NCBI RefSeq assembly: GCF_024345835.1
Contig: NZ_JAGQBW010000003.1
Coordinates: forward strand, 1-64,000
Length of the DNA stretch: 64,000 nt
Reading direction: 5' to 3'
Source of the DNA: Synechococcus sp. HJ21-Hayes
Lineage (GTDB): Bacteria > Cyanobacteriota > Cyanobacteriia > PCC-6307 > Cyanobiaceae
Under the pieces are notes generated by a model, which worked only from the letters and a program-made list of their open reading frames with translations, was not told the DNA's origin and made no database searches. Positions 41,660 to 49,950 of the stretch are shown here, in pieces; position 1 is the first letter of the stretch, and every line of letters starts with the position of its first letter. Position numbers and translations under genes: made by a program.

Positions 41660-41977
41660 TCATTCGATCGCCGCTGGCAGGCTCCATAGGGTTATGCAGC
41701 CTGGCGGGTCGAACAGCTCGTGGCAGCGGCTGCGGGCCACCTCGAACACAATCCGTGCTTGGGCAAAGCAATGGGTCTTCGGGAAGCCTCGCTTCAGCAC
41801 CGAGACGCCGCGAGGTCCCAGCACCCCCTGGGTGTTCCACCAACGCGCTGCGTCCATCTCGCCATGGTGGGCCACCACCAGGCGGAGCTTGAACAGGCGC
41901 TTGAAGTCAATCGTGGGGGACGAGCGGCGCATGGGTGGATTGTGCCCGTGCCGGGTGCTGACCAGTGGCCCTGCCAT
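41660..41977 (-). pseudogene. BrxE-like fragment (truncated)
   Basis: The product contains KLRLVVAHHGEMDAARWW, NTQGVLGPRGVSVLKRGFP, KTHCFAQARIVFEVA and CITLWSLPAAIE. GEMD-ARWWNT...RGFP-TH-FAQAR-VF is the pattern I associate with BrxE, a protein of type 6 BREX phage-defence systems. The reading stops at 41660 where an ISAs1 remnant begins, so the C-terminal part is missing. Its ATG overlaps the hipA stop (TGATG), though Met16 at 41932 is also possible. The BrxE name is from memory of the motif and should be checked. Confidence 0.5.
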
Positions 41978-43266
41978 CAGTCCACCACCTCCGGATCCAG
42001 CTCCAGCCCCGGGTAGAGGAAGGCGCGGCTGAGCCGCTGGCAGTCGCCGGGGCTCACCGAGGCTTCACGCAGGGTGGCCTCCCAGCTGCTGGCCACGGCG
42101 TCGAAGATCCGTGTGGCGATCGCTTCGGCTTCCGCCGGCTTGAGCAGAAAGCGACCGGCCCCGGCCAGAATTGCCCGGCGATTGGCCCAGCGGCTGGGGC
42201 TGCGGTCCACCAGGCCGCAGGCCATGGCCAGGTCGCGGCGGGTCTCGGCTTGCAACGGTGCGGGCGTGAGGTCGTAGGCGGGGCTGAGCTGCCAGCTTGT
42301 TGACCTGGCCAGCAGCGCATGGTTGCGGGGGTGGTCGTCGATGTTCGAGACCGCGGCGTTGAAGCAGATCCGGCCGAACAGCTCCCGCAGATCCACCGTC
42401 GGCTGAGCACTGACGCGGCGCAGCTCATCGGCGAGCAGCAGATACGACCACCTGCCGCGATCGGTGGCGCTGTCATCAGCCTGCAGCAGGGTGATGGCGC
42501 TGACCATGCGATGGCGCCGGTATCCGTTCACGCTCCAGTCGCGGTCAAAGCGCTTGACCAGCAGCACATCGGCGTTTCCCACTCTGGTGAGGAGGCTTTC
42601 GGCCACCTGCAGCCCGCAGCGGCGGGCCAGCAACAGCAGGCCGTGCTCCACCCGTGGCTGGTTCCAGGTGTCAGAAGGCGCCGGGAACTTGGCCAGCCAG
42701 AGGGCGTTATCGGCCTCCACGGTGGTCTTGGGGCGGGCGCCGCCCATCGACGTGCCGGCCTGGCCAATCAGTTCCTCCACCTGCTCCAGGGCCGAGCCTG
42801 CGCGTAGGGGTTCCTCGCGGAGGATCGCATCAGCCGCCTGCTTGATGCGCTCCAGATCGAGGGTGCGGTGGAAGCGGCGCTGTGGCGCCGGTGGATCAAC
42901 GCCGCGGCCAAAGCCCACCGCACCGCAGCGATCGTCCGGTCCGAGCAGCAGCAGATCGAAATCGCTGGGCTCCCCCAGGCCGCCATGGCGAGCGATCACC
43001 CGGCGTCCCCAGTGATCCGGCAGGGCATCGCGCAGCGCCCCGAAGAAGCCCCCCAGGCGGGCCCTCTCGAAGGGGCCCTGTCGCAGCCTCAGCTGCACCG
43101 GATCGAGCTCCACCGCGTCCGGCCGCTCCCGGTAGCGGCGGCCATAAACGAACGTGCCCACCGGCTGCCCCTGCCGATCGCGGCTCTGCGAAAACCGGCC
43201 CGCCGTGACGAACGCCGTGCTGCCCGGCAGGACCACATAGACGTAGCACTCGAGATCCGATGGCAT
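41977..43266 (-). CDS. hipA: HipA-type serine/threonine kinase toxin
   Basis: The 429-residue protein has an N-terminal HipA domain (GGFFGALRDALPDHWGRRVI) and a C-terminal kinase-like domain with the ATP-loop region SMGGARPKTTVE, LLVKRFDRD and the catalytic SNIDDHPRNHALL plus LSPAYDLTP. HipA kinases phosphorylate a tRNA synthetase or similar target and cause growth arrest. hipB lies 32 bp upstream on the same strand. The gene seems intact, with all key residues present. Confidence 0.93.
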   Translation of the reverse strand: MPSDLECYVYVVLPGSTAFVTAGRFSQSRDRQGQPVGTFVYGRRYRERPDAVELDPVQLRLRQGPFERARLGGFFGALRDALPDHWGRRVIARHGGLGEPSDFDLLLLGPDDRCGAVGFGRGVDPPAPQRRFHRTLDLERIKQAADAILREEPLRAGSALEQVEELIGQAGTSMGGARPKTTVEADNALWLAKFPAPSDTWNQPRVEHGLLLLARRCGLQVAESLLTRVGNADVLLVKRFDRDWSVNGYRRHRMVSAITLLQADDSATDRGRWSYLLLADELRRVSAQPTVDLRELFGRICFNAAVSNIDDHPRNHALLARSTSWQLSPAYDLTPAPLQAETRRDLAMACGLVDRSPSRWANRRAILAGAGRFLLKPAEAEAIATRIFDAVASSWEATLREASVSPGDCQRLSRAFLYPGLELDPEVVD

Positions 43267-43298
43267 GAGAGGAGAGCGCTAGAGCTGGGCGAGGAGGA

Positions 43299-43640
43299 TC
43301 AGAAGTCGTCGTCGAAGCGTTGACGGCGAGGGGCCTGGCCGGGCTGGCGAGCGGCCTCCAGGGCCTTGCCTTCCGCATCCCGGTCGGGATCGGCCACTTC
43401 GGCCAGCTGATCGAGCAGCCCCAGCACCCAGAGGGCACCGAGGTAGGCGGCTATCGAGGTGCCGGGCTTGCCGCGCTCCACATCGGCCACGGTGAAGCGG
43501 CTCACGCCCATCCGCTCGGCCACATCCTCCAGGCGCCAGCGGCGCCGCAGCCGGGCGGTGCGGATGTTGCGGCCCAGCCTCTGCAGGGCCTGCTCCAGGG
43601 CCGCCGGCGGGTGCTGAACGAGGGGACTGAGCTGGGGCAA
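43299..43640 (-). CDS. hipB: HipB-type XRE antitoxin
   Basis: The 113-residue protein has a helix-turn-helix of the XRE type at about 20-80: RLGRNIRTARLRRRWRLEDV, AERMGVSRFTVADVERGKPG, then a helix and a disordered basic tail. HipB binds HipA and represses the hipBA promoter. The gene order hipB-hipA and short spacing are standard. The 128-bp divergent region to the DUF6880/MoxR genes would hold the regulated promoter. Confidence 0.9.
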   Translation of the reverse strand: MPQLSPLVQHPPAALEQALQRLGRNIRTARLRRRWRLEDVAERMGVSRFTVADVERGKPGTSIAAYLGALWVLGLLDQLAEVADPDRDAEGKALEAARQPGQAPRRQRFDDDF

Positions 43641-43768
43641 GCCGTCGAACCGAGCACGAAGGTGGGTTATGACAGCTTAAACGGCTTATAGGTTGCCTGA
43701 TGGCACCATGAGCTACCACGGCAGAATCGGGGCCCTCTCCTGGGGCGTCGTTCCGTGGCTCCCTGCCG

Positions 43769-44437
43769 GTGCCCCGTTCCCCCGCCCTGACCAGCCAGAC
43801 CCTGATTGCCCTGGGGCCCGAGCGACTGGCGGAGCTGCTGCTGGAGCTGGGCCGGCTCACCGAGGCGGCACCGCTTGACCCCGCCACGTTGGCGGAGCAG
43901 GTGTTCGAGGCCTTCTGTGACAACGGCTATGGGGTCTTCGACGGGGTGATTGGGCAGCTGAAGCAGGCGCTTGGGCCGGAGGGTCTGGCGCTGCTCAAGT
44001 CCCGGTTCGAGCAGCTGGCCGAGCAGCCGGTTCCAGTGCCGCCGCGCCAGGAGTGGCAACAGGTGGGCTGGGGCTCCGGCGGCCCCACCTACGCCCATGA
44101 GCGCGAGGAAAGCTCGCGGCAGTGGACCGTGAAGCTCGGCCTTCAGGACGTGACCACGGCGATGGGCGACATCGATGCCTACATCGCCCAGTACACGCCA
44201 GAACAGCAGGGCTATCCCCGTATTGCCGCTGGCCTTCCTCAGCGGCAGGACGAGGCCCAGGCCACCCGCTGGAACTTGTTTGCGCGCTGCTTCCGCAGTG
44301 ACGTGCTGCGGGACTACCTCGATCGCCTGCCGGCCTTCGAGGATGCGCCGGCGGAGCTCATGCTGAACCGCCGCAACCAGCTCGATGGCGACCACTACAC
44401 CCTGACGTCATCACCACCGCAAGCACCCGCAGCTGAT
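43769..44437 (+). pseudogene. DUF6880 remnant read through into the MoxR gene
   Basis: From GTG 43769 the frame shows LIALGPERLAELLLELGRL, FDGVIGQLKQALGPEGLALL, KLGLQDVTTAMGDIDAYIAQ and CFRSDVLRDYLDRLPAFED, the helical-repeat landmarks of DUF6880. A middle section is missing and after about residue 205 the family sequence ends abruptly. No stop follows; the frame continues through 40 bp of spacer-like sequence into the MoxR start at 44477. I treat it as a truncated gene rather than a true fusion. Confidence 0.6.
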
Positions 44438-44476
44438 GGCTGCACATCAACGCTGACCCATCCGCCTCGGACCTCC

Positions 44477-45507
44477 ATGACGCTCAAGCCCGCCGACCTG
44501 ATGGCCTACCTAAGGCGGCTGGTCGACCATCAGATGCTTCTCAGCCCAATGATCTGGGGCCCGCCGGGAATTGGTAAATCCAGCATCGTCGCCCAGGTAG
44601 CCGAGGCCTCGAACCTGGCCTTCATTGATGTGCGCCTCAGCCAGCTGGCACCCACGGACTTGCGTGGGCTGCCCGTAGCCATTCCCGCCAGCAAGACCAA
44701 CCCCCAGAGCGGCATATCCGCCTGGTACCCGCCGGAATTTTTGCCGCGGGAAGGGCGTGGCATTCTCTTCCTCGATGAGTTGAACATGGCTCCCCCAGCG
44801 ATGCAGGGAGTGGCCCAGCAGCTGATCCTCGACCGGCGTGTCGGCAGCTACGAGGTCCCGATGGCTGGTTCATCTGGGCGGCCGGAAATCGCAAGGAGGA
44901 CCGGGCCTCAGTGTTCGAAATGCCGGCGCCCCTGGCCAACCGCTTCCTGCACCTCAGTGTCGGAGCGGACTTCGACAGCTTCAAGGCCTATGCCCTCAAT
45001 CGGGGGCTGGCGGAGCCAGTGCTGGCCTTTCTCTCCTTCCGGTCAGGGCTCCTGCACCAGATCAGTCTCAAGGAACCAGCCTGGCCCTCGCCGCGCAGCT
45101 GGGAGATGGCCAGCCGACTGCATCTGGCGGGACTGGACGTCGACTCGGCGGTTGGCGAAGCTGCGGCCTCCGAGTTCCGGGCTTATCTCAGGATCTATGA
45201 CCATCTCCCGAATCTGGAGCGGATTCTGGGAGGTAAAGGTGCGGGCATCCCCTTCCCCGAGGAACCCTCGAGCCGCTACGCCACCACCCTGGGGCTGACG
45301 CTGCGGGCCTCGGACGCCGATCAGGGACTCCGCGCCTTCGAGTGGCTGGTTGAGGCTGCGCCAGCTGAGTGGGTCCAGCTGTTCGCCAGTGACCTGATCG
45401 GCCAGATGCGGCGCAAGGGTCAGCTGGGGGCGCTGGCCCAACGCGTGGCAAAGGAGCCTCAGCTCCAGCAGTTTTTACGGGATTACCGGGAGCTCCTCCG
45501 TCAATGA
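44477..45507 (+). pseudogene. MoxR-family AAA+ ATPase, single-base frameshift
   Basis: The N-terminal frame (ATG 44477) has Walker A GPPGIGKSS, LSQLAPTDLRGLP and Walker B GILFLDELNMAPP. Just after VGSYEVP at about 44867 one base is missing. The other frame then carries on DGWFIWAAGNRKEDRASVFE, MPAPLANRFLHL (arginine finger region) and SPRSWEMASRLHL to the stop at 45507. With one base restored the protein is about 343 residues, normal for this subfamily that works with VWA partners. The rest of the operon looks intact, so the shift may be a recent mutation or a sequencing error. Confidence 0.82.
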
Positions 45508-46706
45508 CAGGAGGACATGGCGGGTTCGATGCGCTGATCAGTGCCACGCGGCTGCGCTTGCGGATCCATGCCCCGTTCTTTGCTGCGCTGGCCCTCTTCG
45601 CCGAGATCCGGTTTACCGAGGCGGTGGCGATCGCAGCCACCGATGGCCGCACCCTCTACTTCAATCCGGATGCCTTTCAGGCTCTGACGCCCGCCGAGCG
45701 GGATGGCCTGTTCCTGCACGAACTGCTGCATGCTGCGCTGATGCACCCCATCCGTCGGGGGACTCGCGAGCTTGAACGCTTCAACATCGCGGCCGATATC
45801 GTGGTGAACGGCATGATCGTTGCCGACGGCAACACCCAGGTGCCAGCTGGAGCGGTTCATCGGCCCGACTTGGAGCATCTGAGCGCCGAAGAAATTTACG
45901 AGCTTCTGCACCAGCGGGGCGAGACAATCACGCTGCCCTTGTCAGATCTGCTTGCCGGGGGACCCGCCGAGACGAGTGGCCAGGGAGATGTCGATGCTCT
46001 TGCAGGCAGAGGAGCCCAGGCAGCCGGTAGCGGTGATGAGCTGATGGGGCTGCATGCGCGCCAGGCTTTGGAGGCTCACTGGAAGCAGGCGATTCAGCAG
46101 GCCCACGTTATGGCCCGCAGCCAGTCCCGCGGCGATTTGCCGATCGGCATCAGTCGTCATCTGCTGGCTGTGGCTGAGCCGGAACTGGATTGGCGAAACC
46201 AGCTCTGGCGCTACCTAGTCCATACTCCCAACAATTATTGTGGCTTCGACCGGCGCTTCTTCTACAAGGGTCTTTACCTCGACTGGCTGGAAGGTGAAAG
46301 CGTTGAGGTGTTTTGCTGCATCGATACAAGTGGCTCGGTGGGTACAGAAGAACTTGGACTATTCATGGGCGAATTGCTCGGCATTCTCTCGGCCTACCCG
46401 ATGCTGCGCTGTCAGCTTTGGTATGCAGATGCCGACTGCTACGGTCCCTACTCGCTGGATGTCGATTCGGAGATTCCCATGCCGGAAGGGGGTGGCGGAA
46501 CCAATTTCTGTCCCTTCTTCCGCGCTGTGGTTGATACCTGGAGTCGCCATCAGGAGGCAGTATGCATTTACCTCACCGATGGCTATGGCTCTTTCCCCGA
46601 AACCGAGCCAGAACTTCCGGTGCTCTGGGTTGTGATCCCCGGCGGTTTGGATTCCTCAGAATTCCCGTTTGGTGAGGTGGTGCGACTGCGGGGCCATCCC
46701 CCCTGA
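45504..46706 (+). CDS. DUF2201-type metallopeptidase/VWA protein
   Basis: The 400-residue protein has an N-terminal metallopeptidase-like domain with the zinc motif HELLHAALMH (H-E-x-x-H) and a C-terminal VWA-like domain with the MIDAS residues in CCIDTSGSVGTEE and YLTDGYGSF. It overlaps the MoxR stop by 4 bp. MoxR ATPases and VWA proteins usually act as a chaperone pair that remodels a target; here a peptidase-like module is added. Length and motifs are complete. Confidence 0.9.
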   Translation: MTGGHGGFDALISATRLRLRIHAPFFAALALFAEIRFTEAVAIAATDGRTLYFNPDAFQALTPAERDGLFLHELLHAALMHPIRRGTRELERFNIAADIVVNGMIVADGNTQVPAGAVHRPDLEHLSAEEIYELLHQRGETITLPLSDLLAGGPAETSGQGDVDALAGRGAQAAGSGDELMGLHARQALEAHWKQAIQQAHVMARSQSRGDLPIGISRHLLAVAEPELDWRNQLWRYLVHTPNNYCGFDRRFFYKGLYLDWLEGESVEVFCCIDTSGSVGTEELGLFMGELLGILSAYPMLRCQLWYADADCYGPYSLDVDSEIPMPEGGGGTNFCPFFRAVVDTWSRHQEAVCIYLTDGYGSFPETEPELPVLWVVIPGGLDSSEFPFGEVVRLRGHPP

Positions 46707-46763
46707 ACTGCCTCCAGCTTTATCCGCCCCGTTTGTTGTTCACCTTTTCTTGAGATCTGAGTC

Positions 46764-48341
46764 ATGTCATCTGATGCAACCACACCCGATCTCCGCGCAC
46801 AGGCGCTGAACCCAGAGACGCCCCTAGAGGAACTCCTGACGCTGGCGGAGGACTACCCGAATGAGGTGCTCCGCAACCCAGTATTCGATCTCCTGCTGGT
46901 GGAGGACCCCGGCTTCCTCAGTCGGATGAGCGGTGCCGCTCAGCTGGCCATTCTCAAGGCCGATGGCTGTCCTGAATTCGTACGATCGCTGTTCGCAATC
47001 GGTAAGATCACCGTCTGGGCTCTTGAAGGCTACGAGGGGGAGTCGCATTTTTACGATTACACGCTTGATGACAAGGTGGTGCGACTCAAGGGAGTTGCGG
47101 GGGGCTGCGAGTGGTCCGAACTCATCCTGTCCCCTACCCTGGTGCCCTACTTCGTCGGCACTCTTCAGGATGAAGTGGAGAACGGCTATGGGGAACACCC
47201 AGCCACGACTTCTTTCCTGAGTGCGGTGCATCACCATTCCGAACAGACCGAAATTGGTGATTCGGGTAAAGACAAGCGTTACTTCATTCCTCCCACAGGT
47301 GCAGACGAAGGGACTGTCTTTCTGGATGGCAAGGAATACACCATTTATCGGGACCCCAAAGACCGGGACTGGAAGCGCCAAGATGCCAGCAAGATCAAGG
47401 ATCTCAAGGCCATCGCCGAGCATTTCTTCCCGGCCTACGACGAGGGTGAACTGGATTACCAGGATGAATACGATGACAACGTGCGTCGTCCTTGGGAATA
47501 TGACCACGTTGAGGGTTTCGAACTGTGCTGTAAGGCGGGACAGGGTTCTGTTGAGTTTGTTGAAGCTTCTGAAGATGAACTGCTGGAATTGACCTGGCAA
47601 TTACCAGTCGCTGCACCCGAAGCGATTGGGGTGCTGGTGCATACCCCTCTGGGGGTCTGCGGAGACTACGGTCTGTTTGAGGAGATCGAGCAGCCTGAAG
47701 ACATCGATGAGGTCGCCGACTTGGACGAACTGCGCTCACGCATCGAGGAGGAAGAGACTTGGGCCGAAGAGGTGGTCGAAACGTTCAGTCGTTTCGGCCA
47801 GCAGCTCCTGGCGAATATCTGCATTCTCGGTGTGGAGGATCCCGGACTGGTGAAGGTTCTGGTGCGCCCCTCAGATTCACCAGAACTCTTCGCTTCCCTT
47901 CATTACTGTGGTGGGCAGTCCTTCGCCTCGGGAAGTGTAGAGGAGGAGGATGTCCGCTTCCGTCTGGATGGGAATGAGTGGATAGCTCTGACTACTCTCT
48001 TGGAGGCGATTAGCGAGACAGGAGTATGGCGTGATCGTCTACTGTTCTCCGTTGCCACAGCAGATATCGAATTCAACTTCTGCGCTCCGGCCCAGACAAC
48101 CTATATTAAGGGAAGTCTGGGCTGCGAGTTCAGTGCAGCCGTTGATCTGGATCTGGAACTGATCCAATGTCTGCCGCTGATGGATAATGAGCACGTCTGT
48201 ATCCTCCAAGGCTATGACCATGGTGAATTCGAGACGGGCATCATGAACTGCGGCTTCTCTGGCGGTGGCTACACCTACACCCACCGTTCCCTGGAAGGTA
48301 CCGTCTGGGAAGGGCTCGGGCTTGAACCGGCAAAGCCCTGA
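46764..48341 (+). CDS. Large acidic protein of unknown function in the MoxR-VWA operon
   Basis: I do not recognise this 525-residue, strongly acidic soluble protein. The N-terminal 50 residues (ALNPETPLEELLTLAEDYP, EVLRNPVFDLLLVEDP) resemble leucine-rich-variant helical repeats. The middle contains two charged linkers and no membrane segment. The C-terminal part is beta-rich and ends with GGGYTYTHRSLEGTVWEG. It begins 57 bp after the VWA gene and overlaps the kinase gene, so it belongs to the operon and may be the client or effector of the MoxR-VWA pair. Confidence 0.8.
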   Translation: MSSDATTPDLRAQALNPETPLEELLTLAEDYPNEVLRNPVFDLLLVEDPGFLSRMSGAAQLAILKADGCPEFVRSLFAIGKITVWALEGYEGESHFYDYTLDDKVVRLKGVAGGCEWSELILSPTLVPYFVGTLQDEVENGYGEHPATTSFLSAVHHHSEQTEIGDSGKDKRYFIPPTGADEGTVFLDGKEYTIYRDPKDRDWKRQDASKIKDLKAIAEHFFPAYDEGELDYQDEYDDNVRRPWEYDHVEGFELCCKAGQGSVEFVEASEDELLELTWQLPVAAPEAIGVLVHTPLGVCGDYGLFEEIEQPEDIDEVADLDELRSRIEEEETWAEEVVETFSRFGQQLLANICILGVEDPGLVKVLVRPSDSPELFASLHYCGGQSFASGSVEEEDVRFRLDGNEWIALTTLLEAISETGVWRDRLLFSVATADIEFNFCAPAQTTYIKGSLGCEFSAAVDLDLELIQCLPLMDNEHVCILQGYDHGEFETGIMNCGFSGGGYTYTHRSLEGTVWEGLGLEPAKP

Positions 48342-48966
48342 GTCGCCCCAGTCCCCTCGACTGCTGCAGGAGGCCATTCAGGTCTCTCTGCAGCGGCAGG
48401 GCCAACGGATTCTGAAGCGATACCACTACCCCCATGCCCGGGAAAGAGAGACTGCCCTGGATCGTCTTTCGCGCTGGGTGGATTTTAGTCGTGACTCCCC
48501 AGTGGTTCCTCGCCTCGAGGTCGGAGCGGTGCAGCTGTCCTCATCGGGGCTGACCGTTGAGGTTATTCAGGAATGCTGTCGTCGTTTGCCCCATCGCACT
48601 GGTACGGCAATGCTGCCTTATCTGGAACAATTGCAGGATGCTCTCGAGCAAGCCTGGGCTTCCGGGCTTGTTCACGGGGATCTCAACCGGAAGAACATTT
48701 TGTTGACGGCCTCGGGGTACCAACTTGTAGATATCGAGCCTTTGGTCTGTGTTCCACTTGCCTCAGGCAGTGTGTATCTACGGACAACACGACCCTATCT
48801 CGCCCGTGCCGATCGCGAGAAGGGTTCCGTCACCGTGATGTCCGACCGTTTGGGTTGGAACTGCTTCTCCGCCTGGATCAGAGAGGCTATTTCCCGTCCG
48901 GCTCTCGCCGCTAGTCAATTTGAGCCACAACGCCAATGGTCAGCCGACTGTTGTGCCTCTCGCTGA
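48322..48966 (+). CDS. Minimal protein-kinase-like protein
   Basis: The protein (214 residues from TTG 48322; 233 from ATG 48265) has a catalytic loop HGDLNRKNILL and a metal-binding VDIEP in the place of DFG, as in small atypical kinases of the Kdo/RIO/aminoglycoside-kinase type. An early Lys in ILKRYHYPHARERE could be the ATP-binding one. The glycine-rich loop is weak. The ATG start would overlap the upstream gene by 77 bp, so the TTG (20-bp overlap) is favoured. It closes the four-gene operon. The substrate is unknown. Confidence 0.65.
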   Translation: MNRQSPESPQSPRLLQEAIQVSLQRQGQRILKRYHYPHARERETALDRLSRWVDFSRDSPVVPRLEVGAVQLSSSGLTVEVIQECCRRLPHRTGTAMLPYLEQLQDALEQAWASGLVHGDLNRKNILLTASGYQLVDIEPLVCVPLASGSVYLRTTRPYLARADREKGSVTVMSDRLGWNCFSAWIREAISRPALAASQFEPQRQWSADCCASR

Positions 48967-49025
48967 TCGCTTGTACGGGTGGCATGCAAGGGAGACGTCA
49001 TCCACTTGCAGTGATCGATCGTCAA

Positions 49026-49250
49026 TCAAGTGATTGAGCACAAGTGCCAATCAGGAGCGTTGTCGGTGTGGACCATGGCGGACTTGGCGCCAGGACGGTA
49101 CATCACGGCCACCAGTTTCAGCTCCTGGGCATCTGGCAGGCGATTGATTTCTGGGAGCTTCGCACTGCTGGTAGCACCAGGATGTTGACGCTCCACCTGC
49201 TTGGTGATGGAGGTGATGGTCGGCCCTGGCGCTTGGGTCCTTGTTTCCAT
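49026..49250 (-). CDS. Small hypothetical protein (74 aa)
   Basis: From ATG 49250 the product begins METRTQAPGPTITSITKQVE and has KLPEINRLPDAQELKLVAVM, YRPGAKSAMVHTDNAPDWHL near the end. The composition and regular pattern suggest a real folded small protein, probably with one beta-strand pair, but I cannot name a family. It is divergent from the next coiled-coil gene, 43 bp between starts. Confidence 0.6.
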   Translation of the reverse strand: METRTQAPGPTITSITKQVERQHPGATSSAKLPEINRLPDAQELKLVAVMYRPGAKSAMVHTDNAPDWHLCSIT

Positions 49251-49293
49251 GGGGCATCCCCGTGGTGAGATGGGGGCGCTAGCCGATTCCACC

Positions 49294-49629
49294 ATGTCTC
49301 CCACTGCCGACCCTGTGGCCGCTCTGCAGGCGGATCTGACGGCGCTCCGCCGGGAATTGCGGGAGCTGCGGGGCATCGTCCTGGAGCTGCGGGATGGGGT
49401 GTTGGCTGGGCAGTCACCCGCTCGGCAGGCCCCCTCCGCGGTCGGGGGGGCGGCCGCCCTGTTAGCGCGGCGCAATGCTGAGCGTCTGGCTGGAGAGGTC
49501 CAGCGGCGCCACGCCCTTGGTCATGAAGATGAGGCCGATACGGAGATGGATCTCCTGATTGATCGGCTGCACGATCTAGCCCTCGACACTCGCGATGGAG
49601 CGCTGCGCCAGCATGACCACTTCGGTTGA
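49294..49629 (+). CDS. Coiled-coil hypothetical protein (111 aa)
   Basis: From ATG 49294 ([20 protein letters not shown]) the protein has an N-terminal coiled coil with heptads of Leu (about 8-38), an Ala/Pro linker, and a helical C-terminus with [20 protein letters not shown]. No family is recognised. It lies 13 bp before the PCD gene and is probably co-transcribed with it. Confidence 0.65.
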   Translation: MSPTADPVAALQADLTALRRELRELRGIVLELRDGVLAGQSPARQAPSAVGGAAALLARRNAERLAGEVQRRHALGHEDEADTEMDLLIDRLHDLALDTRDGALRQHDHFG

Positions 49630-49642
49630 CGTTCCCCTCGCC

Positions 49643-49927
49643 ATGACCGCCGTTCCCCTGAACGCCGCACAGATCACGTCTCTGTCCAGTGAGCTGCCGT
49701 TCTGGAGCTTGGTGAACGGCAAGCTGCAGCGGGAGCTCCGTTTTGTTGACTTCGTTGAGGCCTTCGGCTTCATGGCCAGGGTGGCCCTTGTGGCCGAGTC
49801 CATGGGTCACCACCCGGAGTGGAGCAACGTCTGGAATCGGGTGGTGATTGCACTCACCACCCACGACACCGGCGGACTTTCAAACCTGGATGTGGAGCTT
49901 GCCCGCCGGATTGATCGGCTGCTCTAA
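49643..49927 (+). CDS. phhB: Pterin-4a-carbinolamine dehydratase
   Basis: The 94-residue protein is a full [37 protein letters not shown], the catalytic [12 protein letters not shown] and [18 protein letters not shown]. The HHPE-Y/W...TH motif is intact. PCDs recycle the pterin cofactor of aromatic hydroxylases and in bacteria may have other roles. ATG 49643 is the best start. It converges with clpB across a hairpin. Confidence 0.92.
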   Translation: MTAVPLNAAQITSLSSELPFWSLVNGKLQRELRFVDFVEAFGFMARVALVAESMGHHPEWSNVWNRVVIALTTHDTGGLSNLDVELARRIDRLL

Positions 49928-49932
49928 CCAGC

Positions 49933-49950
49933 TGTTGGTTTAGACCAACA
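49933..49950. terminator. Hairpin between convergent PCD and clpB genes
   Basis: A perfect 7-bp stem TGTTGGT/ACCAACA with loop TTAG (49933-49950) lies 6 bp after the PCD stop and overlaps the clpB stop. It could end both transcripts, although no T-run is present. Confidence 0.5.
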
